DNA of 64,000 nt from Georgenia sp. TF02-10 (GTDB taxonomy: Bacteria; Actinomycetota; Actinomycetes; Actinomycetales; Actinomycetaceae). The stretch is taken from the NCBI RefSeq assembly GCF_022759505.1, contig NZ_CP094289.1, positions 3,472,001 to 3,536,000 on the forward strand, in the 5' to 3' direction. The translations under genes were made by a program, and so were the position numbers. Positions 20,426 through 27,762 of this stretch are shown one piece after another; within the stretch, counting starts at the first letter, position 1, and each line of letters opens with the position of its first letter. Below the pieces are notes generated by a model, which had not been told where the DNA came from, made no database searches, and saw nothing but the letters and a program-made list of their open reading frames with translations.

Positions 20426-20443
20426 ATCCACTCCGGAGTGGAT
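20426..20443. repeat. 18-bp perfect palindrome inside the IS left end
   Basis: ATCCACTCCGGAGTGGAT is perfectly self-complementary and looks like two copies of the IS terminal core placed head to head. It may be a scar of an earlier copy or part of a duplicated end. Confidence 0.7.
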
Positions 20444-20554
20444 CCCAGCCACATAGCGCACAATTTCCACTCCGGGAGCCTGTTGCTTTTTGGGCTGGCG
20501 CGGGCCTGGGCGTGTCTGCCGGCCGGCCTGGGCGCTGCCGGGAGGATCGGGGGT

Positions 20555-22477
20555 ATGGCCAGGACGTACCGGGTGGTGGATCGGGACCAGGAGTTCTTGC
20601 TCCCGCCGGACATGCGTGAGTGGTTGCCGCCGGAGCATCTGGTGTGGTTCTTGATCGCGGCGGTGGAGCGGATGGACACCACCGCCTTCCACGCCAAGGC
20701 CCGGTTGGGTGGGGTGGGTCGGCGGGGGTATGACCCGGAGATGCTGCTGACGCTGTTCGTGTACGCGATGGCGCAGGGGGAGTCCTCCTCGCGGCGGATC
20801 GAGCGGCTGTGCCACACGGATGTGGCGTTCCGGGTGATCTGCGCCCAGGACGTCCCGGACCACACGGTGCTGGCCCGGTTCCGCCAGCGCCACGAGGAGG
20901 CGCTGACCGGTCTGCTGACCGAGTCGTTGGTGCTGGCCGCCGAGCTGGGGATGCTCTCGATGGGGGTGGTGGCTCTGGACGGGACGAAGATCCAGGCCAG
21001 CGCCAGCAGGGGCGCCAACCGCAGCGAGGCCACCCTGCGGAAGATGGCGGAGGACTACGTCGGCCGGGTCGGCGCCACGGACGCGGAGGAGGACGCCCTG
21101 TTCGGTCCGGACAAGCGCGGGGACGAGCTGCCCGAGGCGGTGACCGACCGGACCGACCGGGGTGGGCGGATCCAGCGGGCGCTGGACGTCATCACCGCCC
21201 GCCGCACCAAGACCGAGGCGGAGGAGAAGAAGAAGGCCGAGCGGGCCCAGAAGCGCGCCGCCGCCCGCAAGGTGGAGGCGGAGGCGGAGGCGGCGAGGGC
21301 CGCCGAGCGGGCCGAGAAGTATCTCGCCGCCCGCCGCAAGGCCGAGGCCGAGGCGGCGAAGACGGCCGAGCGGGCAGAGAAGACGGTCGAGCGGGCCGAG
21401 GAGTACCAGAGCGCGCAGGCGGAGGGGGCCCCGCTGTGCGGGCACCCGCCGAAGGGGGTGGACCCGGTCGGCGTGGCCAGGGCCCGGTGGGAGCGGGCGC
21501 GGGCGCAGGCCGCGGCCCGGTACGAGGCCTACCAGGGCGACCTGGCCGCCGGGGTGGTCAGGAGGGGACGCCCGCCGCTGCCGCCGGACGAGCACTGCCG
21601 GGTCCGTCGGGCCTGGGTGGCCTACCAGGCGGCCCTGGCCGCCCGCGGCCTCGTGACCGCTGGTCAGGACACGGCCGGCGGCACCGATCAGGACCGGGCC
21701 CCAGGCGCCGGCGCCGGCAACGCCACCGGGGCCGGCACGGAGCAGACCGCCGACGCCGGCCAGGCGCCGGGCGCCGGCACGGAGCAGGCCGCAGACGCTG
21801 AGAAGGTTGGCGCCGGGGCGGCGGCGCAGGCCGGCGGCCCGGCCGGGGAGAACGCCGGGGAGAAGGTGTATGCCAACCTCACCGACCCGGACTCCCGGCT
21901 GATGAAGACCCGCGACGGTTGGGTCCAGGGCATGAACTGCCAGACCTCCACCAGCGAGGACGTGTTCATCCTGACCGCCCGGGCCACCCAGGACACCACC
22001 GACGTGCGCCAGTTCCTGCCCACCAAGGACGCGGTCGAGACCACCCTGGCCACCATCGCCGAGCGCACCGGCCGGACGGACCTGACCATCGGGACGATGC
22101 TCGCCGACGCGGGGTATGACTCCAACGAGAACCTCACCGCACCCGGCCCGGACCGGTTGATCGCCGACAGCAAGCGCCGCCGCCTGTCCGCCCGCGCCAC
22201 CACGAACCCGGCCGAGGGTCCACCACCGGAGGGTGCGTCGGCCCGGGAGAAGGTCAACCACCGGCTGCGCACCCCCGACGGGCTCGCCACCTACCGGCGC
22301 CGGTCCCACCTGATCGAAGCCCCCAACGCCTGGCTGAAGGACGGCCGCGGGCTGCGCCGGTTCTCCCGCCGCGGCCTGGCAGCGGTGCAGTCCGAGCTCT
22401 CCCTGGCCGCCGGGGTGACCAACCTGCTCCGCCTGCTCGCCAAGGGAGTGACCACCGCCCAGCTCCAGGTCGCCTGA
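20555..22477 (+). CDS. IS1182 family transposase
   Basis: This 640-residue DDE transposase starts at the ATG with GGAGG upstream (20541). The N-terminal part (about 45-135) is the DUF772-like DNA-binding region containing YDPEMLLTLFVYAMAQGE. Catalytic acidic residues are most likely Asp142 (VVALDGTKIQ), Asp518 (MLADAGYDSNEN) and Glu588 (RSHLIEAPNAWLKDG). Between about residues 155 and 435 lies a long insertion. It contains a Lys/Glu/Ala-rich predicted coiled coil (215-290) and a Gly/Ala-rich linker (370-432), making the protein longer than most relatives. The frame is intact, so the element may be active. Confidence 0.88.
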   Translation: MARTYRVVDRDQEFLLPPDMREWLPPEHLVWFLIAAVERMDTTAFHAKARLGGVGRRGYDPEMLLTLFVYAMAQGESSSRRIERLCHTDVAFRVICAQDVPDHTVLARFRQRHEEALTGLLTESLVLAAELGMLSMGVVALDGTKIQASASRGANRSEATLRKMAEDYVGRVGATDAEEDALFGPDKRGDELPEAVTDRTDRGGRIQRALDVITARRTKTEAEEKKKAERAQKRAAARKVEAEAEAARAAERAEKYLAARRKAEAEAAKTAERAEKTVERAEEYQSAQAEGAPLCGHPPKGVDPVGVARARWERARAQAAARYEAYQGDLAAGVVRRGRPPLPPDEHCRVRRAWVAYQAALAARGLVTAGQDTAGGTDQDRAPGAGAGNATGAGTEQTADAGQAPGAGTEQAADAEKVGAGAAAQAGGPAGENAGEKVYANLTDPDSRLMKTRDGWVQGMNCQTSTSEDVFILTARATQDTTDVRQFLPTKDAVETTLATIAERTGRTDLTIGTMLADAGYDSNENLTAPGPDRLIADSKRRRLSARATTNPAEGPPPEGASAREKVNHRLRTPDGLATYRRRSHLIEAPNAWLKDGRGLRRFSRRGLAAVQSELSLAAGVTNLLRLLAKGVTTAQLQVA

Positions 22478-22741
22478 CCCCCACCAGGGGCACCCCCACA
22501 CCCCCGCCAGGGCCCCCACCCGCCCGCACAGCCCCCGAAGTCCCCCCAGGGCGTCCAGCACACGCTCGGCCCGGCTCACCGAGCCGCTGGTCCGAAAATC
22601 CCGCCACCAGGCCCCCGCGCGACCGCCGCCAAAGGACAACAGGCTCCCGGAGTGGATATTGGTCAAGGGGTCCGACGGCACACCGGGCGTGAGCCCACGC
22701 CGGCACCGGGCGCCGCTCTCGGCCGCCACCGCCACCGGACG

Positions 22742-22780
22742 CCGTCGGCCCGGCACCCCCGAGGGATGCCGGGCCGACGG
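22742..22780 (-). terminator. rplK-rplA terminator
   Basis: A perfect 14-bp inverted repeat (CCGTCGGCCCGGCA at 22742-22755 with 22767-22780) has an 11-base loop. It lies 18 bases after the rplA stop. It separates rplA from the insertion sequence. Confidence 0.75.
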
Positions 22781-22797
22781 TCACGCTCGCCGGGACG

Positions 22798-23514
22798 TCA
22801 GGAGGCGTCCTCGGTGGTGAGGTTGCGGGTCTTGGTGGCGTCCAGCGGGATGCCCGGGCCCATGGTGGTGCTCATGGTCGCCTTGGTGATGTAGCGGCCC
22901 TTGGAGCTGGCCGGCTTCAGCCGCAGGATCTCCTCCTGGGCCGCGGCGTAGTTCTCCACCAGCCGCTTCTCGTCGAAGCTCGCCTTGCCGACGATGAAGT
23001 GCAGGTTGCCGTGCTTGTCCACCCGGAACTCGACGCGGCCGCCCTTGATGTCGCTGACCGCCTTGGCCACGTCCATCGTCACGGTGCCGGTGCGGGGGTT
23101 CGGCATGAGCCCGCGGGGGCCGAGGACCCGGCCCAGCCGGCCGACCTTGCCCATCATGTCCGGGGTGGCGACGGCGGCGTCGAAGTCGGTGTAGCCGCCG
23201 GCCACCCGCTCGATGAGCTCGTCCCCGCCGACCTCGTCCGCGCCGGCGTCGATGGCCTGCTGGGCACGCTCGCCGACGGCGAAGACCAGGACCCGGGCGG
23301 TCTTGCCGGTGCCGTGCGGCAGGTTGACGGTGCCGCGGACCATCTGGTCCGCCTTGCGGGGGTCGACGCCGAGGCGGAAGGACACCTCGACGGTGGGGTC
23401 GAACTTGGTGGTGGCGGTCTCCTTGGCGAGCCGGACGGCCTGCAGGGGGGCGTAGACCTCCCCGGGGGTGATCTTCTCGGTGGCCTGGCGGTAGGCCTTG
23501 CTGCGCGTTGTCAT
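22798..23514 (-). CDS. rplA: 50S ribosomal protein L1
   Basis: L1 binds 23S rRNA in the mobile L1 stalk and gates E-site tRNA. The 238 residues from the ATG at 23514 ([15 protein letters not shown]) contain [20 protein letters not shown], the [20 protein letters not shown] motif and [13 protein letters not shown] near the C terminus. A longer in-frame start exists but adds an Arg-rich stretch unlike L1. It follows rplK as usual. Confidence 0.95.
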   Translation of the reverse strand: MTTRSKAYRQATEKITPGEVYAPLQAVRLAKETATTKFDPTVEVSFRLGVDPRKADQMVRGTVNLPHGTGKTARVLVFAVGERAQQAIDAGADEVGGDELIERVAGGYTDFDAAVATPDMMGKVGRLGRVLGPRGLMPNPRTGTVTMDVAKAVSDIKGGRVEFRVDKHGNLHFIVGKASFDEKRLVENYAAAQEEILRLKPASSKGRYITKATMSTTMGPGIPLDATKTRNLTTEDAS

Positions 23515-23597
23515 CTGCTTCTCCTCGAGCAGTCGTGGTCTGCGGGTCCGCGCGGACCCTGCCACGGGCGCCCCTGGGGGCGCGGCGGATAAGGGGG

Positions 23598-24029
23598 TCA
23601 GCTCTCGACGGTGATGCCCATGGAGCGGGCGGTGCCGGCGATGATCTTCTCGGCGGCGTCGAGGTCGTTGGCGTTGAGGTCTTCCTGCTTGGTGCGGGCG
23701 ATCTCCTGGAGCTGCTCACGGCTGATCGTGGCGACCTTCGCCGTGTGCGGGGTGGCGGAGCCCTTGGCCACGCCGGCGGCCTTCTTGATCATCTCCGCGG
23801 CCGGCGGGGTCTTGGTGACGAAGGTGAAGGACCGGTCCTCGTAGACGGTGATCTCCACCGGGATCACGTTGCCGCGCTGGGCCTCGGTGGCGGCGTTGTA
23901 GGCCTTGCAGAACTCCATGATGTTGACGCCGTGCTGGCCCAGCGCGGGGCCGATCGGCGGCGCCGGGGTCGCGGCGCCGGCCTGGATCTGGAGCTTGATC
24001 AGGCCTGCGACCTTCTTCTTGGGGGGCAT
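23598..24029 (-). CDS. rplK: 50S ribosomal protein L11
   Basis: L11 with its rRNA forms the GTPase-associated centre. The 143 residues include [20 protein letters not shown], then [20 protein letters not shown] (proline-rich thiostrepton-site loop) and the C-terminal RNA-binding domain ending [12 protein letters not shown]. It lies about 60 bases after nusG and is likely in the same transcript. Confidence 0.96.
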   Translation of the reverse strand: MPPKKKVAGLIKLQIQAGAATPAPPIGPALGQHGVNIMEFCKAYNAATEAQRGNVIPVEITVYEDRSFTFVTKTPPAAEMIKKAAGVAKGSATPHTAKVATISREQLQEIARTKQEDLNANDLDAAEKIIAGTARSMGITVES

Positions 24030-24090
24030 GTTGGGGTCCTTACGGTTCTTCCTGGGACACCCGCCGGGAGCCGGCGGGCCGGGCGTCTGC

Positions 24091-25206
24091 TCAGATCTTG
24101 GCGACCTGGGAGAACGACAGCTCGACCGGGGTCTCCCGGCCGAAGATCGTGACGAGCACCTTCAGCTTGGCGCTCTCGGGGCTGATCTCCGAGATGGTCG
24201 CCGGCAGGGTCTCGAACGGTCCGTCGGTGACGGTGACGGACTCCCCGACCTCGAACTCCACCTCGATCGGGGCCGCCGCCTGCGCCGCGCCGCCGGTGGC
24301 GGCCTTGGCCGGGGCGGCGGGCGCCTGCAGGGTCGGGGCCAGCATGGAGAAGACCTCGTCCTCGGTCAGCGGCACCGGCTGGTGGGTGTTGCCGACGAAG
24401 CCGGTGACGCCCGGGGTGTGCCGCACGGCGCCCCACGACTCGTCGGTCAGGTCCATCCGGACCAGGGTGTAGCCCGGCACCCGCACCCGGTTGACCAGCT
24501 TGCGCTGGGCGTTCTTGATCTCGACGACGTCCTCGGTGGGGACCTCCACCTGGTAGATGTAGTCCTCCATGTTCAGGCTCTGGATGCGGTTCTCCAGGTT
24601 CGCCTTCACGCGCTTCTCGTAGCCGGCGTAGGTGTGCACGACGTACCACTCCCCCGGCAGCGACCGCAGCTCGCGGCGGAACTCCGCGACCGGGTCGGCC
24701 GGCTCGTCCTCGCCGGCGGCGTCCGCGGGCTGGCCGGTGGTCCCGGCGGGCTGGTCGACGGCGGCCGCGTCGGTGGCGGCCCCGGCGGTGGCGGCCCCGG
24801 CGGTGGCGGCCTCCGGGGTCTCGCCGACGGCGGCTGCGGCGGTCTCGTCGCCGGCGGTCTCGTCGACGGCGGCCCCGGCGAGCTGGTCGGCGTCGGCCCC
24901 CAGGAGCTGGTCGCCGACCTCGGCCGGCTGGTCCTCGGCGTCGGCGTCGGCCACGGCGGCATCCGCCGCCACCTCGTCGGCGACGTCGGGGGCGACGGCG
25001 GCGTCCTCGTCCACGGCCGGGGCGACCGAGTCGTCGTCGGCCTGCACCGGGTCGACCGGCGCGTCGTCGGCCGGGTCCACGCCGTCGGCGGGCGCCGCGG
25101 CGGCGGGGGCGCCGTCGGCCGGGACGTCCGCCTCGAGCGCGTCCTCCGGCGAGGGGGGCACGACCGGCGCCTCGTCGAGGGGGGTGGGCTCGAGGTTGTC
25201 AGGCAC
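24091..25206 (-). CDS. nusG: transcription termination/antitermination factor NusG with long acidic N-terminal extension
   Basis: NusG couples RNA polymerase to Rho or the ribosome. The NGN domain starts at [15 protein letters not shown] (from residue 185) and runs to about 285. An Ala-rich linker follows, then the KOW domain (about 316-371), which ends [16 protein letters not shown]. Residues 1-180 are a low-complexity Ala/Asp/Glu/Pro extension with no recognisable fold. Actinobacterial NusG proteins often have an acidic extension, but 180 residues is at the long end. The start is GTG; an internal start would remove part of the extension. Confidence 0.93.
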   Translation of the reverse strand: MPDNLEPTPLDEAPVVPPSPEDALEADVPADGAPAAAAPADGVDPADDAPVDPVQADDDSVAPAVDEDAAVAPDVADEVAADAAVADADAEDQPAEVGDQLLGADADQLAGAAVDETAGDETAAAAVGETPEAATAGAATAGAATDAAAVDQPAGTTGQPADAAGEDEPADPVAEFRRELRSLPGEWYVVHTYAGYEKRVKANLENRIQSLNMEDYIYQVEVPTEDVVEIKNAQRKLVNRVRVPGYTLVRMDLTDESWGAVRHTPGVTGFVGNTHQPVPLTEDEVFSMLAPTLQAPAAPAKAATGGAAQAAAPIEVEFEVGESVTVTDGPFETLPATISEISPESAKLKVLVTIFGRETPVELSFSQVAKI

Positions 25207-25281
25207 GGGTGATCTGCTTTCTGGTCAGGGAGGGTCGGGGCCGGGTCGTCCGCCGGCGCGGCGCGAGCGCGGTCATGGCGG

Positions 25282-25557
25282 TCAGCCGAACACCAGCAGG
25301 ACGAGCTCGCCGAAGCCCAGGTCGAGCAGGCCGACGAAGGCCATGATCGCGATCACGAACACCAGGACGACCACGAAGTAGGTCAGCAGCTCGTTGCGGG
25401 TCGGGCGGACGACCTTCCGGAGCTCGGCGATCACCTGCCGGACGAAGAGCGCGATACGTCCGAAGAGGCCGCGCTTCCGCTTGGCGGGTGCCGCCTTGGG
25501 GGCGTCGCTGCGAGCCCGCTCGGGGCGGCCCGAGGTGGCGCTCGCAGACTCGCTCAC
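25282..25557 (-). CDS. secE: preprotein translocase subunit SecE
   Basis: SecE clamps SecY in the Sec translocon. The 91-residue product has a charged N-terminal tail, the amphipathic [19 protein letters not shown] segment, and one transmembrane helix (about 58-80). The GTG at 25557 is preceded by AAGGA at 7 bases. The order tRNA-Trp, secE, nusG, rplK, rplA is the classical bacterial arrangement. Confidence 0.94.
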   Translation of the reverse strand: MSESASATSGRPERARSDAPKAAPAKRKRGLFGRIALFVRQVIAELRKVVRPTRNELLTYFVVVLVFVIAIMAFVGLLDLGFGELVLLVFG

Positions 25558-25668
25558 AGCTTCATCCTTCACGGTTCGTCGGCCAGGTCCGTTCCCCGCC
25601 GTCCGCGGGCGGCGGCCCGCCCCCAGGCGGGGCCGTTGCGGGCACCCACCACCTGGCGGGCGACCCGG

Positions 25669-25741
25669 CAGGGCAGGAGGGACTCGAACCCACAACCGCC
25701 GGTTTTGGAGACCGGTGCGCTACCAATTGCGCCACTGCCCT
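25669..25741 (-). tRNA. tRNA-Trp (CCA)
   Basis: The minus strand reads AGGGCAGTGGCGCAATTGG with an anticodon arm CGGTCTCCAAAACCGG, so the anticodon is CCA. The T loop TTCGAGT and a 7-bp acceptor stem (AGGGCAG/CTGCCCT) are intact. The 3' CCA is not encoded. It lies upstream of secE, as in many bacteria. Confidence 0.95.
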
Positions 25742-26046
25742 ATCAGCGGCGTCCGTCCGGCCCGCCGTGCAGCCCTCGACGGGCACGCGCCAGCGTGGTG
25801 GACGTCAACCACCGCCGAGCAGTCTACGACGCGGGCGGCAGCTGGGTCGAACGCGGGCCCGCGGCGCTGCTCACACACCCGGCCGAGCCGGGGGAGCGGC
25901 GCGGCTCACACACCCGGCCCAGCCCAGGGCGCGGCGCGGCTCACACATCCGGCCCAGGCCACCCGGCGCCGCGCGCACCACCCCGGTGCTGCCCACGGAC
26001 CGGTCGTCCCTGGGCGCGCCGGCGCCAGGGTGCCACGATGGTCCCC
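25742..26046. other. intergenic region between tRNA-Trp and the aminotransferase
   Basis: This divergent spacer holds the tRNA-Trp upstream region and a threefold 35-bp repeat (listed separately). Just before the aminotransferase, CACGAT (26034-26039) looks like a -10 element seven bases from the GTG start. Confidence 0.55.
25862..25965. repeat. 35-bp tandem repeat, three copies
   Basis: The block CTCACACACCCGGCC recurs with its first T at 25871, 25906 and 25941, exactly 35 bases apart, within GCGGCGCGG-containing units. It is imperfect but clearly periodic, and non-coding. Confidence 0.8.
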
Positions 26047-27258
26047 GTGAGCGCATCCACCACCGTAAAGCCCCGCGTCTCGGCCCGGCTGGCGGCGATC
26101 GCCGAGTCGGCCACGCTCGCCGTCGACGCCCGGGCGAAGGCCCTGAAGGCGGCCGGCCGCCCCGTCATCGGCTTTGGCGCCGGGGAGCCGGACTTCCCCA
26201 CCCCGGACTACATCGTCCAGGCCGCCGTCGCCGCGGCGCAGGACCCGGCCAACCACCGGTACACCCCGGCCAAGGGCCTGCCGGCGCTGCGCGAGGCGAT
26301 CGCGGCCAAGACGCTGCGGGACGGCGGCTACGAGGTCTCCGCCGACGACGTCCTGGTGACCAACGGCGGCAAGCAGGCGGTGTACGAGGCGTTCGCCGCC
26401 GTCGTCGACCCCGGCGACGAGGTCCTGCTCCCGGCGCCGTACTGGACCACCTACCCCGAGACGATCACCCTGGCCGGCGGGCGGCCGGTGCCGGTGCTCG
26501 CCGGCGCCGAGCAGGAGTACAAGGTCACCGTCGAGCAGCTGGCGGCCGCCCGCACCGACGCCACCAAGGCGCTGGTGTTCTGCTCCCCGGCCAACCCCAC
26601 CGGCGCGGTGTACACCCCGGAGGAGACGGCCGAGATCGGGCGGTGGGCGCTGGAGCACGGCGTCTGGGTGATCACCGACGAGATCTACGAGCACCTCGTC
26701 TACGACGGCGCCGTCGCCACGCCGATGCTCCGCGCGGTGCCCGAGCTGGCCGAGACCACCATCGTGCTCAACGGGGTGGCCAAGACGTACGCGATGACCG
26801 GCTGGCGGGTCGGCTGGCTGACCGGCCCGGCCGACGTCGTCAAGGCGGCCACCAACCTCCAGTCCCACCTGACCTCCAACGTCGCCAACGTCTCCCAGCG
26901 GGCGGCGATCGCCGCGCTGACCGGGGACCTGTCGGCGGTGGCGCAGATGCGCGCCGCGTTCGACCGGCGCCGGCGGACCATGGTGGAGATGCTCTCGGCC
27001 ATCGACGGCGTCGTGCTGCCGACGCCGCAGGGCGCCTTCTACACCTACCCCGACGTGCAGGGGGTGCTCGGGCGCACGATCCGCGGCCGCACGCCCACCA
27101 CCTCCGCCGAGCTGGCCGCGCTCATCCTGGACGAGGTGGAGGTGGCGGTGGTCCCCGGGGAGGCGTTCGGGCCCAGCGGGTACCTGCGGCTGAGTTACGC
27201 CCTGGGCGACGAGGACCTCGTCGAGGGCGTCGGGCGCATCGCCGAGCTGCTCGGCTGA
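26047..27258 (+). CDS. aspC: pyridoxal-phosphate-dependent aspartate-type aminotransferase
   Basis: This is a class I fold-type I aminotransferase, probably aspartate aminotransferase, of 403 residues. Near the N terminus [17 protein letters not shown] binds substrate. [13 protein letters not shown] carries the conserved Asp and Tyr around [20 protein letters not shown] contains the Schiff-base lysine in the SKT-like AKTYAMTG motif. The C-terminal [16 protein letters not shown] is typical. I prefer the GTG at 26047 because a -10-like CACGAT lies seven bases upstream and there is no Shine-Dalgarno; an ATG at 26038 is the alternative. Substrate specificity is inferred. Confidence 0.85.
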   Translation: MSASTTVKPRVSARLAAIAESATLAVDARAKALKAAGRPVIGFGAGEPDFPTPDYIVQAAVAAAQDPANHRYTPAKGLPALREAIAAKTLRDGGYEVSADDVLVTNGGKQAVYEAFAAVVDPGDEVLLPAPYWTTYPETITLAGGRPVPVLAGAEQEYKVTVEQLAAARTDATKALVFCSPANPTGAVYTPEETAEIGRWALEHGVWVITDEIYEHLVYDGAVATPMLRAVPELAETTIVLNGVAKTYAMTGWRVGWLTGPADVVKAATNLQSHLTSNVANVSQRAAIAALTGDLSAVAQMRAAFDRRRRTMVEMLSAIDGVVLPTPQGAFYTYPDVQGVLGRTIRGRTPTTSAELAALILDEVEVAVVPGEAFGPSGYLRLSYALGDEDLVEGVGRIAELLG

Positions 27259-27309
27259 CCGCCGCCGCCGGTCCCGCCGTCGCGGTGGTACTGCGGAGCC
27301 GACCGGGGT

Positions 27310-27342
27310 TCTCATCCCCCTCTCATCCGGATCCGTCACGAT
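27310..27342 (+). promoter_or_regulatory. direct-repeat operator and -10 upstream of the two-component operon
   Basis: TCTCATCC occurs at 27310-27317 and again at 27321-27328, an 11-base period expected for a tandem OmpR-family dimer site. A -10-like CACGAT (27337-27342) follows, six bases before the ATG at 27349. Since the operon encodes an OmpR-type regulator, autoregulation is a reasonable inference. Confidence 0.55.
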
Positions 27343-27348
27343 GGGGCC

Positions 27349-27762
27349 ATGAGCAGGTGGACGGCAGTGCTCGCGGGGGCCCTCGTGACCGTGGTCGTCG
27401 GCGCGCTGGCGGTGGTCGGCGTCGCCGCGCTCGGCGCGCCGCGGGGAGACGTCGCCCTGCCGGCGGCGGTGGTCCGGCCCACCCCGGCCGCCGCGCCGAC
27501 GGCGTCCGCGCCGGCGGCCGACCCGGCCCCGACGACCCCGCCGGTCACCCCGCCGGAGCCGGCAGCGTCCGCGGCGCCGCCGGCCGGCGGGGACGACCTG
27601 GTCGCGGTGCCCCCGCCCGCGCCGCGGGACGTCGACGACGACGACGCCTGCGACGACGTGGCCGATCCTGATGACGACGCCGACGACGTGGCTGACCCGG
27701 ACGACGATCCCGACGATGACCCGGACGACGATCCCGACGACGACGCGGACGATGGCTGCTGA
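27349..27762 (+). CDS. small membrane-anchored or secreted Asp-rich protein of unknown function
   Basis: The 137 residues start with one hydrophobic segment (about 5-29), a signal anchor or signal peptide. A Pro/Ala-rich spacer (35-80) follows, then an extremely acidic tail (92-137) built of PDDD and DDVADPDDDADD repeats, ending in Cys. I do not recognise a family. Such Asp-rich repeats could bind calcium or other cations outside the cell. The stop overlaps the histidine kinase start by 11 bases, so it may feed a signal to that sensor. The start is probably leaderless, with a -10-like CACGAT six bases upstream. Confidence 0.7.
   Translation: MSRWTAVLAGALVTVVVGALAVVGVAALGAPRGDVALPAAVVRPTPAAAPTASAPAADPAPTTPPVTPPEPAASAAPPAGGDDLVAVPPPAPRDVDDDDACDDVADPDDDADDVADPDDDPDDDPDDDPDDDADDGC

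Larger units (their letters stand above)
20396..22655 (+). mobile_element. IS1182-type insertion sequence
   Basis: One transposase gene is flanked by imperfect inverted repeats of 27 bases: 20467-20493 (CCACTCCGGGAGCCTGTTGC...) against 22629-22655, with 24 of 27 matching. The left end is unusual. The CCACTCCGG core also occurs at 20396 and 20428, and TGACCAAAATCCACTCCGG (20418-20436) matches the outermost right end in inverse orientation. The true left boundary may therefore be near 20418. The element sits between the rplA terminator and the rplJ promoter. No target-site duplication could be identified with confidence. Confidence 0.8.

Noticed and set aside
20396-22680. Target-site duplication of the IS
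   Set aside because: Several 3-5-base candidates can be drawn depending on which left end is taken; none is convincing.
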